A stretch of DNA of 14,273 nt from JAOUEA01 sp040511595 (GTDB taxonomy: Bacteria; Actinomycetota; UBA4738; HRBIN12), in NCBI GenBank assembly GCA_040511595.1, contig JBEVGU010000003.1:1-14273 (forward strand), given 5' to 3'. A model generated the notes under the pieces. It was not told the DNA's origin, ran no database searches, and saw nothing but the letters and a program-made list of their open reading frames with translations. Of the stretch, positions 6,379 to 14,248 are shown one piece after another (positions within the stretch are counted from its first letter, which is position 1; each line of letters begins with the position of its first letter). Made by a program: the position numbers and the translations under genes.

Positions 6379-6786
6379 ATGAAGGTCGAGTTCTACCGCC
6401 CCGGACCGCCCTCGCCTCCCGATCAGCCGGACGCGGAACCGCCGCCTCCCACCCTCGTCGGCAGCGCCACGTGGATCGACGGCGAGCCGGTCATCGAGTG
6501 CGAGGACGACGAGCTGCGGGCGTCGTTGGAGCGGGCGTTCCGCAAGACCCCGATGGTGACCGACGACGCCTCGTACCGGCGCTTCGGCACGCGCGGCGAG
6601 GTGGTGATCCAGCCGGGCGGCTTCGAGTGGTTCCGAGCCGTGGCATTCGAGCGCGCCCCCGAGGAAGCCGGTGTGGAGGCGCGCCTCGTCACCGGCATCA
6701 TCGAGGGCGGCTACGATCCCGCCGCCGGCTACCGACGGTTCGAGGAATCGATCGAACGCCTCACGAGGCTCGATCGTCCTCAGTGA
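6379..6786 (+). CDS. Conserved-looking protein of unknown function
   Basis: I do not recognise a named family. The 135-residue protein is acidic and soluble, with no signal peptide or membrane segment. Residues 6-25 are rich in proline, including a PPPP run. The rest reads as a compact domain: VGSATWIDGEP (27-37), a charged helix ELRASLERAFRKTP, then GEVVIQPGGFEWFRAVAFERA, which has the look of a conserved core, and a closing helix YRRFEESIERLTRL. No Shine-Dalgarno precedes the ATG; the 20-base gap to the cyclic-nucleotide-binding gene suggests co-transcription. Its stop abuts the stop of adnB on the other strand. Coding status is supported by the codon pattern and the absence of a better competing frame. 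Confidence 0.75.
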   Translation: MKVEFYRPGPPSPPDQPDAEPPPPTLVGSATWIDGEPVIECEDDELRASLERAFRKTPMVTDDASYRRFGTRGEVVIQPGGFEWFRAVAFERAPEEAGVEARLVTGIIEGGYDPAAGYRRFEESIERLTRLDRPQ

Positions 6787-9700
6787 TCAGTTGCTGGCAA
6801 GCCACGCCTGGCCCGCATCGCAGAACGAGCGGAAGTCGCAGTGCGTGCACCAGCGGCCGGGCGTCGGCTCGAACGCGCCGTCGCCGATCGCGGTGAGTGA
6901 GGCGTCCACACGCTCGCGCACGAGCGCCGGGTCGTCCATCGGTTTCGTGACCTCGTCGCCGCTCGCGAGGTACAGGTAGGTGAGCGTGAGCGCTTCCGAG
7001 GCCTTACCCCAGATCTCGACGGCGGCGAGCCCGTACACATCGAGCTGCATGCCGAGGGTGGGGTCGTCGGAGGCGGGGCGGCGGCCCGTCTTCCAGTCGA
7101 CGATCTCCCAGGGCCCGTCGTGCTCGCCGAAGATCGCGTCGATGCGCCCGCCGACCGTGAACTCCCCGAGGCGCAGCAGGAACGCGCGCTCTGCGTAGAG
7201 CGGCGGCACGCCGGCGAAGCGGCTCGCGAGGAACGACTCGCGCAGGCGCTCCACCCGGCCTGGGTCTCCGGCGAGCTCCTCGTCGGTGAGGTCGGGGCGA
7301 TCCTCGAGCTCGAGCAGCTGTCCTTGTCCGCGGGCGCGGCGCTCGATCCAGGCGTGGATCTCGGTGCCGATGCGCGCGGCCGGACCGCTGAACCGAGGCA
7401 GGGGGCGTACCCGCGACCAGTAGAAGCGCTTCGGGCATTGGACGTACGTGATGAGGTCGCTCGCGCCGACGGCGCTCGGGGCGCGCTCCGCGCTCGGATG
7501 GCCCTCGACCGCCTCGCGCTCCCGCAGGTGCGCAGTGAGCTGGCGCCGGTCGGCCGTGACGCGCTCGAACGCCGCGCGGCCGTCGGCATCGAGCGCGTCG
7601 ACGAGCGCGGTCTGCACGGCGCCGGCCTCGATCGCGGCCACGGCCGTGCGACGCCACCCGTCGGGGAACGTCGCGTCGGCATCGTCGGGTCTCGCGGGAC
7701 CCGGCCAGTCGCGAACGAGCGCCTCGCGGTAGCCGAGCATCGGGTTCTGCTCGCCCGGGGCATCGTCGTCACCGGAGGGCTCGCCCGACGTTTCGATCGT
7801 CACGCCGGCCTCCCCGCTCGTCGTTCCCCACTCGGCGAGCTCCGCGAAGAATTCGCTCGGGCCTTTCGCGCGAACGTTCTCGCCGTACCAGTTCGAGGCG
7901 CTCACGTGTAGCGACCGGCGGGCGCGGGTGAGCGCCACGTACATCGTGCGGCGTTCCTCGATGATCTCCTGAGCAAGCAGGTCCCGCTTGAAGTGCGAGA
8001 GCACGCCGTCGAACGAGGGCAGGATCGCGGCGTCGCCCCGGAGCTCGAAGTCGAGCGAGTATCCGCGTTCGGCCGGGTTCTGCTGGATGCGCCTCGAGGG
8101 CAAGACCCCTGCGGCCACGCCGGGCACGAAGACGTGGTCGAACTCGAGCCCCTTCGCCTGATGGATCGTCATGACCTTCACCGAGTCGTCGTCGCTCGGC
8201 TGCACCCGTTCCCACTCTTCCTTCTCGAGGGCCTCGACCGCGTCGACGTAGTCGAGGAACGCCCGCAGCGTGAGCTCGCCCTCGACCGGTTCGAACGCGT
8301 GCACCTGGTCGAGGAAGGCTGCGAGGTTGCGCGAGCGCTGGGCCGCCGCGGCCCGGTCGACGTCGGCGTCGAGCTCGTCGACGATGCCGATGCGCCGGAT
8401 CACCTCGCCCAGGAACTCCGGCACGGGGCGGCGGGCCTCGACCCGCAGCACCGACAGCTCGGCTCGGAACTCCTCGAGGCGGTCTCGTCCCTCGTCGGAC
8501 AGGCCTTCCACCTCGGGGAGGTGCTCCAGGGCCTCGGCGAACAGGAACGGCGTCTCCTCGTCGTCGCCGCCGTCCTCGCGCCACGCGTAGTTCTTGCCCT
8601 TGGCCCAGCCCGCGACGAGCGCGAGATCCTTGAACCCGACGCGGTAGCGCGGGCCCATGAGAATCCGGGCGAGCGCGACGCTCGCCATCGCGTCATTGAC
8701 CGCCCGCGCGTACGCCATCACCTCGACCACCTCGGGCGTGCGAAGCAAGCCGGCGAGCCCGACGATCTCGGCCGGGACCTCACGCTCGGCCAACGTCTGC
8801 TGCAGCAGGAAGAACAGCCTCGACGTGCGGCAGAGCACTGCGACCTCGGCCCAATCGGAGCCCGATGCGTGGAGATCCACGACCCGGTCGGCGATCGCGC
8901 GCGCCTCGGTGAGCTCGTCGCGGTGCGAGGTGACGGTCACCTCGCCTTCACCGTTGGCCTCGAACGGCACCAGCCGCTTGTCGGGGTCGGGGCGCTGGGC
9001 CGGGGGGAGGGGCGCGATGATCGTGTCCGCGGCATGCAGGATGCGCGCCCCCGACCGGAAGTTCGTGAACAGCGGCAGGCGCTCGGCGGGCGAGCCGTCT
9101 TCGTTGGAGAAGTCGGTCGGGAAGTCGAACAGGTTCGACAGCGACGCTCCACGCCAGGCATAGATGTTCTGGTCGGGGTCGCCCACGGCCGTCACGGGGT
9201 GCCCGCCACCGAACATCGCTCGCATCAGCCTGGCCTGGGCGACGTTCGTGTCCTGGTACTCGTCGAGCAACACGGCCGCGAAACGATCGCGATACTCCCG
9301 CCCGACCTCGGGGTGCTCTGTGGCCACCTTGACCGCGAGCTCGATCTGGTCGCCGAAGTCGATCACGCCGAGGTCGCGCTTCAACCGCCGGAACACCTCG
9401 ACCGCCTTCGCCAGCTCGATACGCTCGAGCGCGGTGAAGTAGACGCGGTCGGTTCGCGCGATCTCCTTGAACACGGGAAGGCGCTCTTCGACGAAGGCCA
9501 CGACGTCGCCGGGGTCGACGAGGTGGTTCGCGATCTGCGCGTCGAGGTTCAGGACCTTCTCGACCACGCTCGGCTGCCACTCGGTCTTGACGTGTTCGAA
9601 CGTCGCCTCGTCGAGCACCCGCCCGGCGAGCGTGACGCGTTGCGCCTGGCTCAGCACCCGTTGATCGGCCTCGATGCCCGCGAGGATGCCGTAGCGATCG

Positions 9701-10065
9701 ATCACCTGCGCCGCAAGCCCGTGGTAGTTCAGGATCTCGGGCTCCTCACCGTGCGCGAGCTGCACGCCCGAGAGCGCGCGTCGGATGCGGGAACGGAGGT
9801 TGTCGGTGGCCTTCACGGTGAACGTGAGCGCCAGCACGTTGCCGGGAAGCGCCCCGTCGACGTCGCCGTCGACCTGGCCGAGCGCGGCGAGCGCGAGGTA
9901 CACGATGCGCGCGGCGATCACGCTCGTCTTCCCGGAGCCGGCCCCCGCGATCAGCACGTTCGGCTCGAGCGGCGCCGAGATCGCGCGCCACTGCTCGGCG
10001 GTCGGCGGCGCCCCGCCCATCGCCGTCACGATCTCGGCAGGGACATCGATCGGCCGCGGGTTCAT
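6787..10065 (-). CDS. adnB: AdnB-like UvrD helicase / RecB-type nuclease subunit
   Basis: ATP-driven motor and nuclease subunit of the AdnAB double-strand-break resection enzyme, 1092 residues, close to the mycobacterial AdnB length. All UvrD-type motifs are canonical: Walker A GAGSGKT (41-47), DEYQD (268-272), GDPDQ (295-299), NFR (335-337), TIHQAKGLEF (633-642) and EERRTMYVALTRA (703-715). A linker rich in acidic residues and glycine lies around 745-800. The C-terminal PD-(D/E)XK nuclease has His904, Asp976, Asp990-x-Lys992 and Gln1007/Tyr1011. Cys877 with Cys1073, Cys1076 and Cys1082 forms the four-cysteine set expected for a [4Fe-4S] cluster. The ATG overlaps the adnA stop (ATGA), with GAGG 7 bases before it. 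The frame is open far upstream, but that part is adnA read in another frame. Confidence 0.92.
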   Translation of the reverse strand: MNPRPIDVPAEIVTAMGGAPPTAEQWRAISAPLEPNVLIAGAGSGKTSVIAARIVYLALAALGQVDGDVDGALPGNVLALTFTVKATDNLRSRIRRALSGVQLAHGEEPEILNYHGLAAQVIDRYGILAGIEADQRVLSQAQRVTLAGRVLDEATFEHVKTEWQPSVVEKVLNLDAQIANHLVDPGDVVAFVEERLPVFKEIARTDRVYFTALERIELAKAVEVFRRLKRDLGVIDFGDQIELAVKVATEHPEVGREYRDRFAAVLLDEYQDTNVAQARLMRAMFGGGHPVTAVGDPDQNIYAWRGASLSNLFDFPTDFSNEDGSPAERLPLFTNFRSGARILHAADTIIAPLPPAQRPDPDKRLVPFEANGEGEVTVTSHRDELTEARAIADRVVDLHASGSDWAEVAVLCRTSRLFFLLQQTLAEREVPAEIVGLAGLLRTPEVVEVMAYARAVNDAMASVALARILMGPRYRVGFKDLALVAGWAKGKNYAWREDGGDDEETPFLFAEALEHLPEVEGLSDEGRDRLEEFRAELSVLRVEARRPVPEFLGEVIRRIGIVDELDADVDRAAAAQRSRNLAAFLDQVHAFEPVEGELTLRAFLDYVDAVEALEKEEWERVQPSDDDSVKVMTIHQAKGLEFDHVFVPGVAAGVLPSRRIQQNPAERGYSLDFELRGDAAILPSFDGVLSHFKRDLLAQEIIEERRTMYVALTRARRSLHVSASNWYGENVRAKGPSEFFAELAEWGTTSGEAGVTIETSGEPSGDDDAPGEQNPMLGYREALVRDWPGPARPDDADATFPDGWRRTAVAAIEAGAVQTALVDALDADGRAAFERVTADRRQLTAHLREREAVEGHPSAERAPSAVGASDLITYVQCPKRFYWSRVRPLPRFSGPAARIGTEIHAWIERRARGQGQLLELEDRPDLTDEELAGDPGRVERLRESFLASRFAGVPPLYAERAFLLRLGEFTVGGRIDAIFGEHDGPWEIVDWKTGRRPASDDPTLGMQLDVYGLAAVEIWGKASEALTLTYLYLASGDEVTKPMDDPALVRERVDASLTAIGDGAFEPTPGRWCTHCDFRSFCDAGQAWLASN

Positions 10066-13004
10066 GCCGGCACCTCGGCCGGAGCGCCCGTCCTCACCAC
10101 GTCGAGCGGGAAGATCGACTGCCCCTCGGGGTAGAGCGGACACAGCGTCTTGAAGTCGCAGAACCGGCAGTTCGCGTACGGATTCGGCCGCACGGTCTCC
10201 CGCTCGTTCAGCTCTCGCTTCCGCACGATCAGGTCCGCGAGCCGCTCGCGCATCTCCGCCTGGTAGGCCTCCTCGTCGCGCTCGGTCACCATCCACTTGC
10301 GGTAGTCGATGTCCGGGCTCTTCCAGTTGCCGCGAAGAAAGGCCAGCTCGACCGTGCGCACCGGCTGGAACTCGACCAGGTCGGGAGACTCCTGCACGGC
10401 GAGGTAGTAGATGCCGAGCTGCAAGCTGTCGCGGGGCGGGCCGGCGCTGTCGCTCTTGCCGGTCTTGAAGTCGGTGATCACGTAGCCGTCCTGCACAGCG
10501 GGACCGATGCGATCGATGTAACCGATAACGGTCGCCCCCTCGAACTCGAATTCGAAGAAGCGTTCGATGCCGGCGGCGGGTCGCTCGGCGTAGTTCACGA
10601 ACCAGTTCCGGAGCATGTGATCGTGCGCGAGGGCGTAGAAGGACTTCGAGACGGCCACCGACGGGAACTCCTGTGGCCGCCATCGCGCCTCGAGCACCTC
10701 GACCATGGCGCGCGGGTCCTTGGGGATCTCGCCCTTCTCGACCTGCTCGAGGATCGTGTGCACGGTCTTGCCCACCCAGGCGTGGTAGCCGCCGGGCCTG
10801 CCGAGACCGAGCTCGTCGCCGAGCACGTGCATCAGCTCGCAGTTCTCGAGGTTGGACAGGCGTGAGTACGAGACGCGGATCGTCTCGTGCAGGGGCCGGC
10901 CGGTGTCGGTCCAGTCGCGTTGGAACCACCATCGCCGCGGCTCGGCGCCGAGCGCGACGAGCCCGTCGAGGGCGGCCACGCGTTGCCACGCGGGCCGGGC
11001 GATGTCGGCGAGCTGCGAGCGCCACGTGGCGGTCCCCTCGCGCGTGGACACCGGGTCGTCGAACGGGCCAGACGGCGCCGCGGTCCAGACCGACGGGTCG
11101 ACGAACCTTGACCGGGTCGATCGCTCGTCGGCGCCGCGACGGCCGTCGGCGCAGGTGAGCACCACGCGACTGCTGGCGCGCGCGATCACCATGTCGAAGA
11201 GTCGCCGCTCGTCTTCGAGCCTCTCCCGGTTGCGCTCGGCGTTCGTCACGGGGCGATCGAGCACGCCCAGGTCGAACATCGGCTCGGGCCTCGACAGGCT
11301 GGGGAAGTTGCCTTCGGTGACGCCGGTCAGGATCACGGTGTCGAACTCCAGCCCGGCCGTGCCGTGCGCGGTCAGCACCTTCACGGCGTCGTCGCGTGCG
11401 CGTTCCCAGGCCGAGTAGCCGGGCCCGTGCACGCCGGCGTCGAGCGATTCGAGGAACGCCCGCACCCCGGCATCGGCGCTCGCCTCGTCGGTCTCGGCCA
11501 CCACGTTCGCGAACGTCACCACGGTGTCGAGCTCGCGGCGACGCTCGGCACTCTCGCCCGCCCGGTCGACCAGGCGTCGCGAGCATGGGAGCTCCTCCCA
11601 GAGCCGCCGGAACGCGTCTTGCACGCTCATGCCGGCGAACAGCGCCGCCCGCGCGAGGGTGTCGCGAGCGACCACGACCGCTTCGGCCTCGGCGGGCGTG
11701 AGGCCGTCGGTGACGTCGAGCGCGTTCGCGATCGACCCGGTGGTCGTCCGAGACGACCGCAGCAGCCCGCGTGCAGCCGCGGGCGACAGACCCACCACGT
11801 CGGAGACGAGCAGCTGCTCGATCAGCTCCTCGCGCTCGGGCTCGCCGGCAACGAGCCAGCGGAGCGCGAGCACGTAGGGCCGGGTCGCCGGCTCGGCCGT
11901 GAGCGAGAGGCCGCGTTCGGGCATCGCGCGCGGGATTCGCGCGTCGTCGAGCGCTCGGAGCAGTCCGCCGAGGTGCGCCCCCTGGCGTCGCACGACCACG
12001 GCCATGTCGTTCCACGCAAGGCCGTGCTCGACGTGCAGTCGCCGAAGCTCGCGCGCGATCGACGCGTGTTCCTCGCTGGTGTGCGGTGCGGCCCATGCCT
12101 CGATCGTCACGGGCTCGCGGGCTCGATGGCTCGTGGTGAGCTCGAGATGCTCCGCGCCCGTGAACACGTCGGTGAAGCGCTCGAGCGGGATCCTGCTGGT
12201 TCCCTGGAACGAGAAGACGTGCGCGCCGGGGTTCGCGGCGACGACGAGGTCGGGGGCCCGCAAGCCGTGCAGGATGGCCTCGGCCGCGACCGTCGTGTCC
12301 TGGTAGTCGTCGACGAGGACGTGGTCGAAGACCGGCTCGCCCTGTGGCGCCTCGCCCGCCGCCCGCTGCAGCAGGGTCGCGAAGTCGGCGACGTTCAGCG
12401 CGTCGAGCACCTCCTGGTACTCGCCGAGGAAACCGGCCAACTCGCGCCAGCCCGAGAGTCCCCGGCGTTCGGCCGCCTCCGCGATCTGCTCGGGCGTGAG
12501 CAGTGCCTCGAGCGCCCGTGAGAGGAACTGGCGCACCTCGTCGACGAACCCCCGCATGCCCAGCAGCGGTCCGTAGTCCGGCCAATCGCTCGGATCCTGG
12601 GCGGCGAGGAGCTCCTGCACCTTGGCGAAATGATCGGTCGCCGACAGCAGCTGCGGGGATTCGCCCTCGCCCGCCGCGTCGGCGCGCTGTTTCAGGATGC
12701 GATTGGCGAGGCCGTGCATCGTGACGACGTGCAGCCCTGGGAGCGAGGCCGGCAGGCGCTGCAGCAGCGAGACACGCGCGGCCTCTCGCGCCGACGAGGA
12801 ACCCACGACGAGGGCGACGCGGTCGGGATCGGCGCCGTCCTCGACCAGGCGGGCGAACCGCTCGCGGAGCACGGAGCTCTTGCCTGTGCCCGCCGCGCCG
12901 GTGACGAGCAAAGTGCCTGAAGCATGCTCGAGCACGAGCGACTGGCGCTCGTCGGGGGAGAGGGGGGCCGTCACAACGCGGATGCTACCGCCGCGTAGCG
13001 ACAC
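10062..13004 (-). CDS. adnA: AdnA-like helicase / RecB-type nuclease subunit with eroded motor motifs
   Basis: Partner subunit of AdnAB, 980 residues. Walker A is intact (GAAGTGKS, 36-43), but other motor motifs deviate: DDYQD at 232-236 instead of DEYQD, ANPGA at 257-261 instead of GDPDQ, SHR at 292-294, TAHGTAGLEF at 545-554 lacking the usual Lys, and IARA at 607-610 instead of LTRA. The motor may be weak or structural, which fits reports that AdnB is the main motor in mycobacteria. The nuclease looks active: His749, Asp831, Asp845-x-Lys847, Gln862. Cys722, Cys946, Cys949 and Cys955 fit a [4Fe-4S] cluster. Start is GTG at 13004, 19 bases after the protease stop; a second GTG at 12974 (residue 11) is equally possible, since neither has a good Shine-Dalgarno. 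Confidence 0.88.
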   Translation of the reverse strand: MSLRGGSIRVVTAPLSPDERQSLVLEHASGTLLVTGAAGTGKSSVLRERFARLVEDGADPDRVALVVGSSSAREAARVSLLQRLPASLPGLHVVTMHGLANRILKQRADAAGEGESPQLLSATDHFAKVQELLAAQDPSDWPDYGPLLGMRGFVDEVRQFLSRALEALLTPEQIAEAAERRGLSGWRELAGFLGEYQEVLDALNVADFATLLQRAAGEAPQGEPVFDHVLVDDYQDTTVAAEAILHGLRAPDLVVAANPGAHVFSFQGTSRIPLERFTDVFTGAEHLELTTSHRAREPVTIEAWAAPHTSEEHASIARELRRLHVEHGLAWNDMAVVVRRQGAHLGGLLRALDDARIPRAMPERGLSLTAEPATRPYVLALRWLVAGEPEREELIEQLLVSDVVGLSPAAARGLLRSSRTTTGSIANALDVTDGLTPAEAEAVVVARDTLARAALFAGMSVQDAFRRLWEELPCSRRLVDRAGESAERRRELDTVVTFANVVAETDEASADAGVRAFLESLDAGVHGPGYSAWERARDDAVKVLTAHGTAGLEFDTVILTGVTEGNFPSLSRPEPMFDLGVLDRPVTNAERNRERLEDERRLFDMVIARASSRVVLTCADGRRGADERSTRSRFVDPSVWTAAPSGPFDDPVSTREGTATWRSQLADIARPAWQRVAALDGLVALGAEPRRWWFQRDWTDTGRPLHETIRVSYSRLSNLENCELMHVLGDELGLGRPGGYHAWVGKTVHTILEQVEKGEIPKDPRAMVEVLEARWRPQEFPSVAVSKSFYALAHDHMLRNWFVNYAERPAAGIERFFEFEFEGATVIGYIDRIGPAVQDGYVITDFKTGKSDSAGPPRDSLQLGIYYLAVQESPDLVEFQPVRTVELAFLRGNWKSPDIDYRKWMVTERDEEAYQAEMRERLADLIVRKRELNERETVRPNPYANCRFCDFKTLCPLYPEGQSIFPLDVVRTGAPAEVPA
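12984..12999. repeat. Small inverted repeat at the adnA start
   Basis: GCTAC (12984-12988) and GTAGC (12995-12999) flank a 6-base loop. It lies between the two candidate adnA GTG starts. If translation begins at 12974, the hairpin would be in the leader just upstream; otherwise it is the first coding bases. A 5-bp stem can arise by chance. Confidence 0.3.
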
Positions 13005-13023
13005 CGACGCCGGCCCGACGCCG

Positions 13024-14235
13024 TCAGGGCAGGTCGGGGCGCGGCGGCACGCGGTTCGGCGGTATGGAGCGGGGCGCCACGACGCCCGGGGGTGGCGCGG
13101 CGCCCGGCACGGCGAGCGAGGGGGTGGTCGTGGGACGGCCCTCGATCACCCGGCCGTACCAGCGTTCCACGTCGTCGGGGCCGAGCGCCCCGACGAGCAC
13201 ACCGTCACGAAGCACGAGACCCTCGCGTCCGCCGAGCCATTCGACGGCGTCGTCGAGCGTCTCGTCGGGGGCGAGGACCGGTGTCTGGTTCAGGGTGCGC
13301 ATGCCCTCGCGGACCGGGCGAAGGGGATCGCGAGCGCCGACCCGACGCGCGCTCTCGATCGAGACCGTCCCGGTGACACGCCCCGCCGCGTCGATCACCG
13401 GGAACGCCTGCCCGTCGGCCCCGCGCAGGTAGTCGTCGAGCGCCTGTACGAGCGTGATGTCGGCCGGCACCGTCGGAGGTGGCGGTCGCATGGCGTCGGC
13501 GACGAGCCCTTTCACGAGCTGATCTCGGACCGCGATCCGCCGGTCCATCCCCCGCCCGGCCCCGATGAGGATCGCGGCGACGTAGCCGAAGAACACCGCG
13601 GTGCCCACATCGTCGCGGGCGCCGATGAGCCAGACCGCGACGGCGCCGACGGCCACACCGACGACGATGCCGCCGAGGCCGGCGACGCGCATCGCCGTGC
13701 GACGGTCGCCGGTGAGTCCCCACACGGCCGCGAGCAGCATGCGCCCCCCGTCGAGCGGGAAGCCGGGCAACGCGTTGAACGCGGCGAAGATCAAACTGAG
13801 ATAGGCGAGCGAAGCCATCGTCTCGGCGACGAGCCCGTTCGTCAGTTGCTCGCCGACCCAGAAGGCGCCGGCGAGCGCCAAGGTCGTCGCGGGGCCGACG
13901 AAGGCCACCAGGAACTCGCCCAGCGGACCGCGCGCGCTCGCCTTCGTCTCCGTGGCGCCGCCCCAGAACACGAGCGTGATGCCCGAGACCGGCAGGTCCA
14001 GCCCCCTGGCCATCACGGCGTGGGCGGACTCGTGCAGCAGCACGCTTCCGAAGAACAGGGCGGCGGCGAGCACCGAGATCATGAGTGCCTCCGAGGGCTC
14101 GACCCCGGCTCGAGTCGTGTAGAACGTGTACCGCAGCCATACGTAGATCGCCGCGATCACGAACCACGACGTGCTGACGTACAGCGGGATGCCCCGCACG
14201 GTCGCGATCTTCCAGCGCTTCCCGGTTCCACCCAT
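13024..14235 (-). CDS. M50 site-2-type intramembrane metalloprotease with CBS pair
   Basis: Predicted membrane-embedded zinc protease, 403 residues, of the bacterial M50B/Rip3-like type. The catalytic HESAH is at 68-72 inside a hydrophobic helix, and the NALPGFPLDGGR motif at 154-165 supplies the third zinc ligand Asp162. Several further hydrophobic helices run to about residue 227. Two CBS-type modules follow (about 243-300 and 303-360), usually adenine-nucleotide sensors, then a Pro-rich tail (about 377-403). Such proteases cut membrane-anchored regulators such as anti-sigma factors; no such target is in the window. No Shine-Dalgarno precedes the ATG, but TACTCT lies 7 bases upstream. It is the first gene of the apparent protease-adnA-adnB transcript. 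Confidence 0.92.
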   Translation of the reverse strand: MGGTGKRWKIATVRGIPLYVSTSWFVIAAIYVWLRYTFYTTRAGVEPSEALMISVLAAALFFGSVLLHESAHAVMARGLDLPVSGITLVFWGGATETKASARGPLGEFLVAFVGPATTLALAGAFWVGEQLTNGLVAETMASLAYLSLIFAAFNALPGFPLDGGRMLLAAVWGLTGDRRTAMRVAGLGGIVVGVAVGAVAVWLIGARDDVGTAVFFGYVAAILIGAGRGMDRRIAVRDQLVKGLVADAMRPPPPTVPADITLVQALDDYLRGADGQAFPVIDAAGRVTGTVSIESARRVGARDPLRPVREGMRTLNQTPVLAPDETLDDAVEWLGGREGLVLRDGVLVGALGPDDVERWYGRVIEGRPTTTPSLAVPGAAPPPGVVAPRSIPPNRVPPRPDLP

Positions 14236-14242
14236 CGGATCG

Positions 14243-14248
14243 AGAGTA
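14243..14248 (-). promoter_or_regulatory. Candidate -10 box (TACTCT) of the protease-adnAB operon
   Basis: TACTCT on the minus strand fits TANNNT and ends 7 bases before the ATG at 14235, placing transcription start at or near the start codon (leaderless). An imperfectly placed CCCCG/CGGGG inverted repeat (14249-14253 and 14265-14269) lies just upstream. No -35 hexamer is recognised, and the window ends at 14273. Confidence 0.4.

Noticed and set aside
7993..10134. A 713-codon open frame on the plus strand opposite adnB
   Set aside because: It is the complement of a strongly supported helicase-nuclease gene. Its translation is rich in Arg, His, Asp, Glu and Val with no recognisable motif, as expected from antisense of high-GC codons.
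10066..12585. Possible long N-terminal extension of adnB, making a protein of over 1900 residues
   Set aside because: The extra part is adnA read out of frame. The ATGA overlap and the start of a normal UvrD domain after 10065 mark the real start.
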